A stretch of 19,409 nucleotides of DNA, from the NCBI GenBank assembly GCA_005223375.1, contig RXOD01004662.1, positions 1 to 19,409 on the forward strand, in the 5' to 3' direction. Position 1 is the stretch's first letter. Each line of letters starts with the position of its first letter. The position numbers were made by a program, and so were the translations under genes. This document shows, in pieces, positions 10,001-17,845 of this stretch. Source of the stretch: Amoebophrya sp. AT5.2 (lineage: Eukaryota > Sar > Dinophyceae > Syndiniales > Amoebophryaceae). The notes beneath the pieces were generated by a model that saw only the letters and a list, made by a program, of their open reading frames with translations, did no database searches and was not told where the DNA came from.

Positions 10001-11767
10001 GACGCGGAAAGAGAGGATCTCCAGCACCGAAAACGTCTCGCGCGACGCGTACGGGCACGAGTGCAGCTTCGTCTTTTTGCGGAGCTGGAGCGGCTGGTAT
10101 GTTCCCACTTCGCAAAAGGCGCTCACCATGGGGGTGACCACTCCAAGAACAAAGCAGCCTGGACGCGTAGCGGGGTACTAGCTGAGATGAAGGAGATCTA
10201 TTACACGAAAGGGGTCACCCCCTGGCAGCTGGACTCGTCCCTCATGATGTATTACAAGTTTGGTGCATCTGGACCGGAACGGTTGGCAGCGTGGGTGGTG
10301 GCGTGCAGACTCGGCAAGAAAAACTACACGGACTTCAGGAAGTACTTTGATCGGGAGGAGCGCGAGGAGGAGTTTAACGAGTTGGAAGCGGACTTCGGAC
10401 CGCAATTGACGGGGCTGGAGACGGCGTTTGACGACCCACGGGCACTCATCGCATTGGAGTTTCCAGCTGCGGCCGTAACTGCGGGTGTGCCGTCTCAGGT
10501 CGTGGTGCTTCTTCATATTGAGCGCGGGCCGTTTACTTTTGTCGCCGCACCCGCCAGGTTTGACGCAAGCGATGAGTCGGGGAGCACGCTTATTGTCGAC
10601 GACACAATCCTTCACGCCGAGCCTCTCCTCTCGCGACGCTATCGCGAGGAACTCATGAAATGCAACGGCAAGCAAGGCAGGCTGCTGGCGGTAACGTTTG
10701 ATGCTCTTCGAGACGAAACGTCGCTGAAGGCAGCCGTCACGTGGGAGCAGGCGATTGCGTACCCCCGCAAGGCCAACAACGTTCAGAAAACCGTCCAGCA
10801 AAAGAAAGATCCAAATGCTGCCGAGCCTGAGAGTCCCGCTGCTGCCACGAAAGCGCCGCGGAACGTGATTGCGGAGTTTCAAGCAGACGAGAAGGCGCGA
10901 GAGGAAGCACGGAAAGAGCAGAAACACGGACCGCGCATCGTCCGACAGGGATTTGTCGGCGGTAAAGAAGACCCGGATGAGAATGCTGCAAAGAAGAAAG
11001 CGGCGCGCGGAGGTGGGAAAGTAGCGGCATCGAAGAGGGCAGCAGCGGAAACCAGTGGAGGAAAGCCGACTGTGCGTAATGAGAAAGAAAATCAAGACAA
11101 CGCCTTCGGCAGCTCCGACTCTGCTGAATCGTCGGAGGACGATGGTATCGCGGGGCGCGATCTCCTACAGAAGTATAACGTGACTTCTGAAAAGGAGAGG
11201 AAAGACTACATACGCAACGCGAAGGCATCGCTGGAGCTGGGCGGAGGCTGCTCAGTGGAGAACTTCGAAATCGATATTGTCAAAGTGCACCAGGTCAAGG
11301 TGTTTGCAGTCTCCGACGACTTGGCGTTTACCATCCAACAGCTGGCGAAGGAGACTCGGACGCCATTCCGAAAGCACCTCGTGTTGCAAGGGGGCTCTGG
11401 CGCGCGGTACTTCGAGTTCCATCCTCGAAAAGATGGATGGAGATTTGGGAAGAGGATGGCGGAGCTGTGGGCCAAGCGCGCTTCGTTGCTGACCGACTTT
11501 CTCCATGAATTCCACGAGTTTCCGATGAACAAGCGGAGTCCGTCTCTCGAGGAGGTGGCGAAATGGATGGCGGAAGAAATCAAGCCGTTTGCGGACCAGG
11601 TGGCGCGGTACGATATGCGAAAATCGTACAAGCGATCGGTGGAGCGCATGACAACTTTTGCGGAGGGGATGTTGAGGGAGTTTGTGGAGTATCGGCCAAC
11701 GGCAGAAAAGTGGACGTATCCCACAACCAAGTCCAAGGCTGGCGGGGCGGATACGTGGTGGATATAG
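7091..11767 (+). CDS. Very large orphan protein, about 1512 aa in two exons
   Basis: The family is not recognised. Exon 1 is 7091-8359 (423 codons) and exon 2 is 8498-11767 (1089 codons plus TAG), joined phase 0 as CTGCAG|GTACTG. Residues 1-about 190 are basic and Pro/Gly/Arg-rich with a nuclear-localisation-like KKKRRKNK near residue 30. About 190-423 is helical and globular. The long middle (424-820) is rich in charged helices. An acidic linker (DEDSTDDEESSEDD) lies near residue 826. It is followed at about 900-957 by a strongly charged coiled coil and then by a mixed alpha/beta-looking segment. About 1190-1305 is Lys/Glu/Ala-rich and contains a KEN tripeptide (bases 11084-11092) and a second Ser/Asp/Glu patch. 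The last 200 residues look folded and end in DTWWI. A large nuclear or scaffold protein is plausible, but no catalytic motif was identified. Between 7317 and 7620 a second plus-strand frame is open and also protein-like, so exon 1 may hide extra splicing. Confidence 0.75.
8360..8497 (+). mobile_element. introner-like intron (GC-AG) with flanking direct repeats and internal inverted repeats
   Basis: Exon 1 runs into TAG at 8384, and the same frame reopens at 8498 after two more stops. The only well-placed phase-0 donor is CTGCAG|GCACAG, a GC donor; the acceptor is CCATGCAG|GTACTG. The two junctions lie in near-identical 13-base direct repeats: TGCAGGCACAGCA (8355-8367) and TGCAGGTACTGCA (8493-8505), 11 of 13 identical. 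Inside, ATAGGCT (8383-8389) and TAGTAC (8394-8399) pair with GTACTA (8464-8469) and AGCCTAT (8476-8482). A target duplication plus terminal inverted repeats is the pattern expected of an intron made by insertion of an introner element. GC donors are known in dinoflagellates. Confidence 0.6.
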
Positions 11768-12649
11768 GCGCAGTAGAGCAGAACGCGTTTATTTACAGTT
11801 TTTTGCAGGTGCGGCGCAGTGGAGAATTCCTTGCTCGCCGTTAAGTAGCATCTCGAGCGCACGGCTTGCTACCATTTTCACGACGGTTTCCAGATACTTA
11901 GCCCGGAGCTCTGCGTGCTTCTTAAATAATTGCACATCGTGACTCGGACACGGTGGAGAGTCAATCGATAGCACTATGTATATTTTTTGCGACATTCATC
12001 TACATGTACATTTCTTGGCTACGGAGCATGAGGATTGACTGCTAGGCACCATTACATCTTTCCCTGCGCAGGAGATTTTTTTTGACATCCTTCCCTGCGC
12101 AGGAGCACATGTAAATTCTCGTTAGATGAGGTTGAAGCTCTGTCCAAATAGAGGCCGAAAAATTTACAACAGAAAAAGTGGAAAATTGACATGCTTCCCT
12201 TTACAGGGTTCCCTGCGCAGGAGACGATGGAAATCACCCCTAGGTTCCGATTTACAGGGAGCGCTCCTGCAAATTTGTAAATTCTCCAAGCTTCCTGAAA
12301 GACATTCGGAAGGTTCTGTCTGGAGCCATTTGGCGGACGCTTCCCTGGAGAGTGGAAGTCTGTGTTCGTGGCCATCTGATGATAAGCCAGTCGTCCTGTT
12401 AGTGCCTGCAAACCGCTCCAAACAGAGCGTCAAATGGTGTTTCGTTGCGTATGGTTTCTTCATGGATGCCGCGATGTTGGTTGGCAGCTTCTCATGTTGT
12501 ACGAAGCGAGAGAGGAGAGCAATGGACAAGACCCAACGACAGAAAAATCTAAACCCATTCAGACAGCGTGTTGCCTAGGGCTTGTACCAAGGCGACGTAG
12601 AACTAAAACAGGTCTCGAGCTCGTATCGCAAAAGGCACCAACTAGGAAT
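11768..12649. other. 882-base spacer with clustered short palindromic repeats
   Basis: This runs from the stop of the large orphan gene to the ATG of the seven-exon gene. A plus-strand frame is open from 12434 into the coding exon (12650), so the start could in principle be further upstream; however, codons before 12650 look unlike the following exon. The middle (12054-12350) holds repeated CCCTG-containing palindromes, listed separately. There is no other gene. Confidence 0.55.
12054..12223. repeat. TTCCCTGCGCAGGAG short palindromic repeats, three copies
   Basis: TTCCCTGCGCAGGAG is exact at 12060-12074, 12091-12105 and 12209-12223. Copies 1 and 2 share six more upstream bases with one mismatch (units start at 12054 and 12085, spaced 31). 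Upstream of copy 3, TTGACATGCTTCCCT (12186-12200) repeats TTGACATCCTTCCCT (12082-12096), followed by TTACAGGG, so copy 3 looks like a unit split by a small insertion. CCTGCGCAGG is a perfect palindrome, and CAGGGTTCCCTG (12204-12215) is another. The related GGGAGCGCTCC occurs at 12255-12265. Confidence 0.75.
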
Positions 12650-15600
12650 ATGGGGAAAATGAAGCTAAGTAGCGCGAAATCCACCCCGGCGGTGGTGCGC
12701 AAGGGGATGAAGAAGTTGAAGACGGCGGCGAAGAGCGAGGTGAAGAAGAAGAACAATCCCGGCAACGTGAGCAAGGACATTGTCATCCGCCGGGTGAACA
12801 AACTGCTGCAGGAGGACAAGAAAGTGCCCAAAGGAGCGCACTGGAACCGGCACACGCTCCCCCAGGGCGTGTACGACGAAGCGAAGGAGCTCTACATCGA
12901 CCAGGGGACGCACGTCGGGCGCGCGAATGAAAAACTCGCGCTGACGGAGACGTGGAAGGCGGGCAAGACCAAGCTGGCGCGCCAGTTCCGTACAAACTAC
13001 TTGCGCACTCTTTCCCGACGCTTTAGCTTTACATACTAGTAGAAAAGAACGACCGTAGGCAATGGCCGGCGCCTGGGATTGCAGAGGCGGTTATAGGACA
13101 TGAGTCTGTCCCTTTCATCCAAAAATCGTCTTTTTCGTGTTTCTCTGTAGTCGAACCTCACGAAAAAGACCATTTTTGCAGGTTGGAAGTATTTCTACAC
13201 GCACGAGGTTCAGATGTTCGAGGCGAATGAACGCCGCAGAGGGTCCTCCTGCAAGTCGGCGATGAAGCGTAGCGACACAGACTCCTCAGCCAGCTCCTAC
13301 GAAGATTCAACGCCACCACCTACGGTGTCCAGCCATCTCCTCAGTACTCTCGGCCCCACCATCACCACTGGGATGCTCGGACCGGATGGGGAGTCCGATG
13401 CAATAATTTCTTCTGAGTCCGAGCATGATGAAGAGGGCCTCAACTGCTGGTTTTACTACTGGCACGTCACACGCGGTAACTAACAAAAAACGTCTTTTTC
13501 TGCATCTTTGAGCTGCGAAGTCTTCGGAAAAGACCACTTTTGGTGTCTGGCGCTTGTTTCCTTGATTCAGTGTTGCTAGGTCGAAGGCTTGCGCTCGAGA
13601 GTTGGAGCGAGTCATCCCGCCGTGGCCATTGGCGAGGAAGAATCAGTTGCTGCGTCGATACGGATTTGGCAAAAATGGTCTTTTTCTGCAGTTTGGTAGT
13701 ACCAAACGGACGAAAAAGACCATTTTTGCTCTGTAGGCCGGGCATTGGTAGATGGGGCTGGGGACCGCCTCCTTAAAGTTGGATGTCAGAGTAAGCGAAA
13801 GACGTCGGCGTCTTTCATGACGTTTGTCGACGGAATTTGTGTTGGCTCTGGTACAAGAGAAGGACGCCAGAATGTGACGCCATGGGCAAAAATCCTTACT
13901 TTCGACACTTTTAACATACGAAAGTGATGAAAAAGACGTTTTTCGCCAACAGCTGCGACTGCTGGTCGAGAAGATAAAACAAATTGATGTGGTGGTCGGT
14001 TGCCGACATTCCGCTTGAGCCGACAGGTAAGGGCAAGTTGATCAAGGACGCGAAGCGGCTCGACAGCAGTGCGACGGTGCTGTCCAACTTCGTGAAGGAC
14101 GAGCGCGTGAAGGACTCGAAAGGGGGCTCGCAGTGGCAACTGCAAACGGTATAGCAGTTTTAGGCTTTTCGTTGGTTGAGTATGGCGCTTTCCTTCTGTT
14201 GGCTTTGGAGTGCTGCTGCTCTAACTGATGGCAGTACGTGGAGGCTCCAACTAATGCGCTGCCTTTTAAGGGAACCATCACTATCACAGGTCGCGTTTCA
14301 GCGGAAGGTGAAAGACAGCGACTCGACGTCCGCGAAGAACGCGCTGAACAAACTGCACAGAGAGCTGAACATGGTCGGCCAGGTCGAGAAGGACCTGGGG
14401 CAGTGCATCATCTCCCTGCTGGCGAAGATCGCGGAGCAATACTCCAAGACCGAGGACTTGCTGACCTGGTATTTGTTTTTTTATATACTCTATTCTGTTT
14501 TCGTATCTCGAAGTCCAACTGCCACGGCTAGGACCAGCTCGCATATTACTGTGGTGATGGATGGGCTAAACCTAAATCCTCAGGTACCGCCTCAACGGCT
14601 ACTCCTTCGAGATCATGAAGGAGCCGTTCCGCCAGCTGAAGGACTCGCAAGGAGATCTTGCCAAGTCTAAGAAGCTCTTCGACGGAAAAGGAAAGCTTGC
14701 CTCCGCGCAGAAGACGGCGACGCCCATCCAGCGCTTTTGGTTTGCGATGCTGCCGGTGCGTTGCGCTAGTTTTCTTGTGCTTATCAATCCAAGAGCTAAA
14801 ATTACACCGTTCTGCGCGCACTTCGTAGTATACACCCCTTCGGAGTTCACGATCACTAGAAGTCCAGTACTAGTGCTTCAGTATATATATCCATGCTCCC
14901 TCCAACAGAGCACGAAGTGCGGCCTGGGCGCCGTGCAGCTGGGCCAGCACATCCTCATCTTCCTCGTGCGGGTAGGGATTGTGACCGAGCACATCAACGG
15001 CGACAACACCGTGACCTACAAGCTCAACATCCCGACCGTGGTGAGCAACGTTGCGATCAGCCGCTCCGTGCTGAGAACCGACCCCGATTTCAATCTCACG
15101 CTCGACGAGCTCGCCATCAAGATCAACACCAGCTGCGGGCCGCTGCAGATGATCACCGCCATCTTCTCCAAGATCTTCGGCGACACCTCGTACGGCGACA
15201 TTCTGCAGAAGGACGCGTGCGACTTGAAGTTCATGAGCGAGTTGTCCAAGCTCGAGTGCGGCGAGCTGATGAGCGGCGCGTACAAGGAGATCGCGAAGGC
15301 AGAGGACGAGTTCCTCCCCGTTTTTTACCTGGCGAAGAACAAGTGCCCGTCCACGGATGCCGTCTTCGGCCAGGCGGTCGTGAAAATGACTGGACACAAC
15401 CACTGGTCGCAGTTCCTGCTGGCCGTGCGCGAAAAGAACCTCACCCGCTACATGCCGAAGGTCAAGGAAATCATGGAGGACAGCACCGGCTCCAAGCTGT
15501 ATTGTGGCCAGCTGACGGCACACTGCCGCTCCGATGCTTGTGCCGATAATTTTCTATGTAGCGGTGATAATTGTCAGGCTCGCTTAGAATGCGTATAGCA

Positions 15601-16863
15601 AGGTTTGGCCGCTATTGCTGTAGTCGGTAGAAGTCTAGTATACGGATCAGGATTCAGCGATCAGCGCTCGCGCGCGTGTCTGCGTAACGATACGCGTTCC
15701 TCAGCCGCTCAGTTGTATTCTATTTGAACGCGATTGAACAGGACGTCTTTACCTTCCTGGAGTTGGCGCTGCCGCTCAAGACGTACCAGGACCTAATTGG
15801 TTCGCAGGACAAGCTGCGCAGCATGTTCAAGGCCTTCCACGAGGAGGAGACCCCCGCGGATGTCGTGAGTGCGTGCTCCGGCTACATCTGCAAGCTCCTC
15901 ATCGAGTTGCACGTCGATGTGCAGCAGGAGCTGATCGTCAAGATCAACGATTCCGACCTGGAAGAAGCAGCGGATCTGTACGACAAGAACACCGAGTTCG
16001 AGGAGTTCATGGGGAGGTGGCTGAAAGTGAAGGACGTCTGGGCGTCGTTCCTCGGCTCGGAACAAGGACGCCTGCTGACCGCGCACATGACTGCGGCGTC
16101 CTCTGACGATGACTCGGACGACGAGGACGGCGCCGAGGACGGCTCGGATGACGAGGAAAACTCGGAGGACGAGGAAGATGAGTCGCAGGACCTGGGGGAG
16201 GAAGCGTCGAATGATGATGCCGACTCGGTGTCCAAGGTGGCCTCCGAGGACGAGGAGGAGTCCGACGAGGCGTCCGGCATGAGCACCGTCTACACGCCGA
16301 AGGGTACTGCCGTGACTTTCTCCCTGCCGAAGATGAAGATGAAGAAGGCTTCCAAGTCCACCACCGCCTCCTCGGGCGCCGCGAAGAGCCAGGGCATGAA
16401 GAAGGTTGCGTCGGGTTTCACGACCCCGAAGGACAGCTCGGGCATGAAGAAGGCGTTCGGCATGCCGGGCCCGTCGATGAAGCGCGCGCCGACCCCGGCA
16501 CGCTCCGGCGCCAAGATTTCCTCGTCCGCGATGAAGAAGGTCTCGTCCATGAAGAGCTCCTCTCCCAAGTCCATGAAGAGCTCTGCTGCGGCCTCCATGA
16601 AAACATCCTCCAAGAAGTCGTCGAGTGCGGCGTCGCAGGCCGCGTCCAAAAAGTCCTCGGCTGCGTCCAAAAAGTCGGCGTCCAGCATGAAGATGAAGAT
16701 GCGCATGGCTATGGCGATGAAGGCCATGAAAACGCCGATGCAAAGAATGAAGATGGCGATGAAGACCGCCGCTGCGGCCGACGAGGAGGACGACAACGGC
16801 CCGCGCGACATGGAGGTGGACCAGGAGGATGACCTGCTCGCGGAGTCCGACGGCGAGCTGTAG
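12650..16863 (+). CDS. Orphan seven-exon protein, about 966 aa, with acidic tract and Met/Lys/Ser-rich basic tail
   Basis: The family is not recognised. Exons by phase continuity: 12650-12989, 13182-13475, 14027-14148, 14302-14468, 14584-14755, 14909-15592, 15742-16863 (2901 bases, a multiple of three). Residues 1-113 are basic at the start (MGKMKLSSAKSTP) and then helical. Exon 2 carries a Ser/Asp/Glu stretch. Exons 4-6 (about 253-593) form a continuous helical, folded-looking region with GC-ending codons. Exon 7 begins with another helical segment (DVFTFLELALPLKTYQDL). It then has a long Asp/Glu/Ser tract (about 713-770), a Ser/Lys/Met tail with repeated SMK and MKK units (about 790-933) and a short acidic end. 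MK-repeat tails occur in dinoflagellate DVNP and other basic nuclear proteins, so DNA or chromatin binding is a reasonable inference. Least certain are the exon 2-3 join and the end of exon 6. The alternative start is Met at 12659. Confidence 0.75.
12990..13181 (+). other. intron 1, GT-AG, phase 1, 192 bases, ending in a hairpin
   Basis: The donor is CAGTTCC|GTACAAAC and the acceptor TTTTTGCAG|GT. The junction codon becomes C+GT (Arg), and the frame continues as TGG AAG TAT (W-K-Y). An in-frame stop at 13037-13039 ends the unspliced frame. A 20-base inverted repeat (13120-13139 with 13159-13178) sits directly against the acceptor. Confidence 0.7.
13120..13178. repeat. intronic hairpin family, copy 1
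   Basis: The left arm 13120-13139 (CAAAAATCGTCTTTTTCGTG) pairs with 13159-13178 (CACGAAAAAGACCATTTTTG) at 19 of 20 positions, across a 19-base loop. The right arm ends three bases before the acceptor of intron 1. It belongs to the same family as the hairpins at 13484, 13669 and 13886. Confidence 0.85.
13484..13542. repeat. intronic hairpin family, copy 2 (degenerate)
   Basis: The left arm CAAAAAACGTCTTTTTC (13484-13500) pairs imperfectly with GAAAAGACCACTTTTG (13527-13542). The outer arms match those of the other copies in sequence and order; the loop is longer and partly self-complementary. It starts eight bases after the proposed donor of intron 2. Confidence 0.65.
13669..13729. repeat. 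intronic hairpin family, copy 3 (near-perfect, 26 paired bases)
   Basis: The outer arm GCAAAAATGGTCTTTTTC (13669-13686) is the exact reverse complement of 13712-13729. Inside, GTTTGGTA (13691-13698) pairs exactly with TACCAAAC (13700-13707) around a single G. Only a four-base internal loop on each side breaks the stem. This is the best-preserved copy of the family and the strongest predicted hairpin in the window. Confidence 0.92.
13886..13946. repeat. intronic hairpin family, copy 4 (degenerate)
   Basis: Outer GCAAAAA (13886-13892) pairs with TTTTTCGC (13939-13946, one bulge). Inner ACTTTCG (13898-13904) pairs exactly with CGAAAGT (13919-13925). The right arm GAAAAAGACGTTTTTCGC closely matches the right arm of copies 1 and 3. 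It is followed five bases later by an acceptor-like CAACAG. Confidence 0.7.
14149..14301 (+). other. intron 3, GT-AG, phase 0, 153 bases
   Basis: The donor is TGCAAACG|GTATAG and the acceptor CGCGTTTCAG|CGG. It joins ...QWQLQT to RKVKDSDSTS in frame; the unspliced frame stops at once (GTA TAG). A second acceptor, GATGGCAG (14234), would also be phase 0 but leads into the wrong frame for the following conserved-looking helix, so 14301 is preferred. Confidence 0.7.
14469..14583 (+). other. intron 4, GT-AG, phase 2, 115 bases
   Basis: The donor is GACCTG|GTATTTG and the acceptor AATCCTCAG|GTACC. The junction restores TGG (Trp) and the frame continues YRLNGYSFEIM. The intron begins with a T-rich run and is AT-richer than its exons. 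Confidence 0.8.
14756..14908 (+). other. intron 5, GT-AG, phase 0, 153 bases
   Basis: The donor is ATGCTGCCG|GTGCGT and the acceptor CCCTCCAACAG|AGC. The frame passes through without a stop, so the region could be read through. It is treated as an intron because codon composition changes abruptly, good splice sites flank it, and its length matches intron 3. Confidence 0.65.
15593..15741 (+). other. intron 6, phase 0, 149 bases (alternative donor at 15518)
   Basis: The acceptor GATTGAACAG|GAC (15741) is clear and continues as DVFTFLELALP. The donor is either GAATGC|GTATAG (15593, the same GTATAG as intron 3) or a GC donor CTGACG|GCACAC (15518). Both are phase 0. Bases 15518-15592 encode an unusually Cys-rich, AT-rich-codon segment unlike the rest of the exon, which favours the earlier site on composition. 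Confidence 0.55.
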
Positions 16864-16872
16864 ATGTTTCTG

Positions 16873-16892
16873 CCGCCGCTCTTCAGCGGCGG
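16873..16892 (+). promoter_or_regulatory. 3' UTR hairpin 1
   Basis: CCGCCGCT (16873-16880) pairs exactly with AGCGGCGG (16885-16892) across a CTTC tetraloop. It begins nine bases after the stop codon of the seven-exon gene. Position and size recall the histone mRNA 3' stem-loop, but the sequence does not match that consensus. A role in mRNA stability or 3'-end formation is inference. Confidence 0.75.
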
Positions 16893-16914
16893 GAATGGAA
16901 ACTGGATTCTTCTA

Positions 16915-16933
16915 TCCCCTGAGGAGGAGGGGA
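16915..16933 (+). promoter_or_regulatory. 3' UTR hairpin 2
   Basis: TCCCCT (16915-16920) pairs exactly with AGGGGA (16928-16933) across GAGGAGG, and is followed by an A/T-rich run (AAAATTTTATTTCGAATTTT). Stem plus T-rich tract just after hairpin 1 suggests a 3'-end element. Confidence 0.6.
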
Positions 16934-17277
16934 AAATTTTATTTCGAATTTTATGAATGACTACTCTTACACTTTACGCGGAGCTACTATTCAACAACGT
17001 ATAGTATGGGTACAAGAGTAATCGTTTCTAGGAGTCGGAATGTGGTGGATAGCTACTTTATTGCCGCACATTCAAACATCGGAGCATCGCAGTGAATACC
17101 TGCTTTCATCATCATCATGACTTCCTAGAAACAAAATCGCTTTGTGTGTCGTTTGTAGTTGGAGATACATAGCGGGGCAGCGGTCGACATACCATTCATG
17201 CAGCGCGCACTCGCTGACCGAGTTTTGCCATAGGCTCCATACGAAACACCAACAGCGCATGAGCAAACACCACACTA

Positions 17278-17295
17278 GGGCTGGGTGGTCAGCCC
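17278..17295. repeat. 6-bp perfect hairpin
   Basis: GGGCTG (17278-17283), loop GGTGGT, CAGCCC (17290-17295). An alternative stem CTGGG/CCCAG overlaps it. No function is assigned. Confidence 0.6.
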
Positions 17296-17461
17296 AGGTT
17301 TGTAGGCTGGTTCTGGTTTGGACGCATCCGCGTCTGAGTCTTTCCAGCACAGCATCCGATATCGGCAGGACCTATCTATGCCCGCTCTAATTGTACCGGG
17401 GCAGTACCTTGCCGCCACGATCTCGGGGCGCAGGGTAGTTGCTACCGAAGCCCGAACCACT

Positions 17462-17484
17462 CTGGTACTGAACGCCAGTACCAG
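17462..17484. repeat. 9-bp perfect hairpin
   Basis: CTGGTACTG (17462-17470), loop AACGC, CAGTACCAG (17476-17484). A third AGTACC occurs at about 17403-17408 just upstream. It could be part of an unannotated non-coding RNA or a MITE remnant. Confidence 0.7.
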
Positions 17485-17831
17485 CACAAGCAAGGGGGAG
17501 GGAGCACTACATATTTCTGCTTCGCTGTTCAATTCATTATATTCTTCGTTGAAGTCTGTGAAAAGACATGCGTTTTTTTAATGCCGACTGCACTATCGTC
17601 GACGATCAAGCTATAACCAAAGATAGGTATTCACTTTCGAGATAAGTACTACGTGATACAACTTCCACAGGAATCAGTCACTGAATATTTATCAAATAAA
17701 TATTTGCTATCAGACAAGCACTATACAGAAGGTTCGCCTGCGAAACAACCAAATCGTCGCGGCGTAATGATCTGGCCATCCAGGTTGTTGCGCGGTGGAC
17801 GATTATTAAATCATCTTTTTTCTCCCGGAGA

Positions 17832-17845
17832 GGGTGCGCGCACCC
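17832..17845. repeat. perfect 14-base palindrome GGGTGCGCGCACCC
   Basis: The sequence equals its reverse complement. It is preceded by TCTCCCGGAGA, itself an inverted repeat around one base. It is a possible protein-binding site or a chance GC palindrome. Confidence 0.7.

Larger units (their letters stand above)
13476..14026 (+). other. intron 2 region (551 bases) carrying three hairpins; exon structure uncertain
   Basis: The donor CACGCG|GTAACTAAC and acceptor GCCGACAG|GTAAGG join in phase 1 (G+GT, Gly) and keep the frame open into KGKLIKDAKRLD. An in-frame TAA at 13975 shows that the downstream exon must start after it, and GAG (14019) or CAG (14026) are the only well-placed acceptors. The intron is three to five times longer than the others here. 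Small exons between the hairpins are possible: acceptor-like CTGTAG (13736) and CAACAG (13951) follow hairpins 3 and 4. However, no combination was found that keeps the frame. Confidence 0.45.

Noticed and set aside
10178..11095. 305-codon minus-strand frame
   Set aside because: It lies wholly opposite exon 2 of the large plus-strand gene, and its Arg/Leu/Pro-rich composition is what the complement of GC-rich codons gives. A shadow.
12320..12336. GAGCCATTTGGCGGA resembles the dinoflagellate spliced-leader core
   Set aside because: It lacks the CCGT start and one T, and diverges after GGC; only the short palindromic core agrees.
14235..14290. Possible exon after GATGGCAG (YVEAPTNALPFKGTITIT)
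   Set aside because: It keeps phase 0 from exon 3 but leads into the wrong frame for the helix that follows. The acceptor at 14301 fits without a further intron, although a micro-intron cannot be excluded.
14870..15523. 217-codon minus-strand frame, and an overlapping plus-strand frame at 14893-15549
   Set aside because: Both overlap exon 6, whose own frame has balanced protein-like composition and joins in phase to its neighbours.
15793..16743. 316-codon minus-strand frame rich in His, Arg and Gly
   Set aside because: It is the reverse complement of the SMK/MKK and Asp/Glu repeats in the plus-strand exon. A low-complexity shadow.
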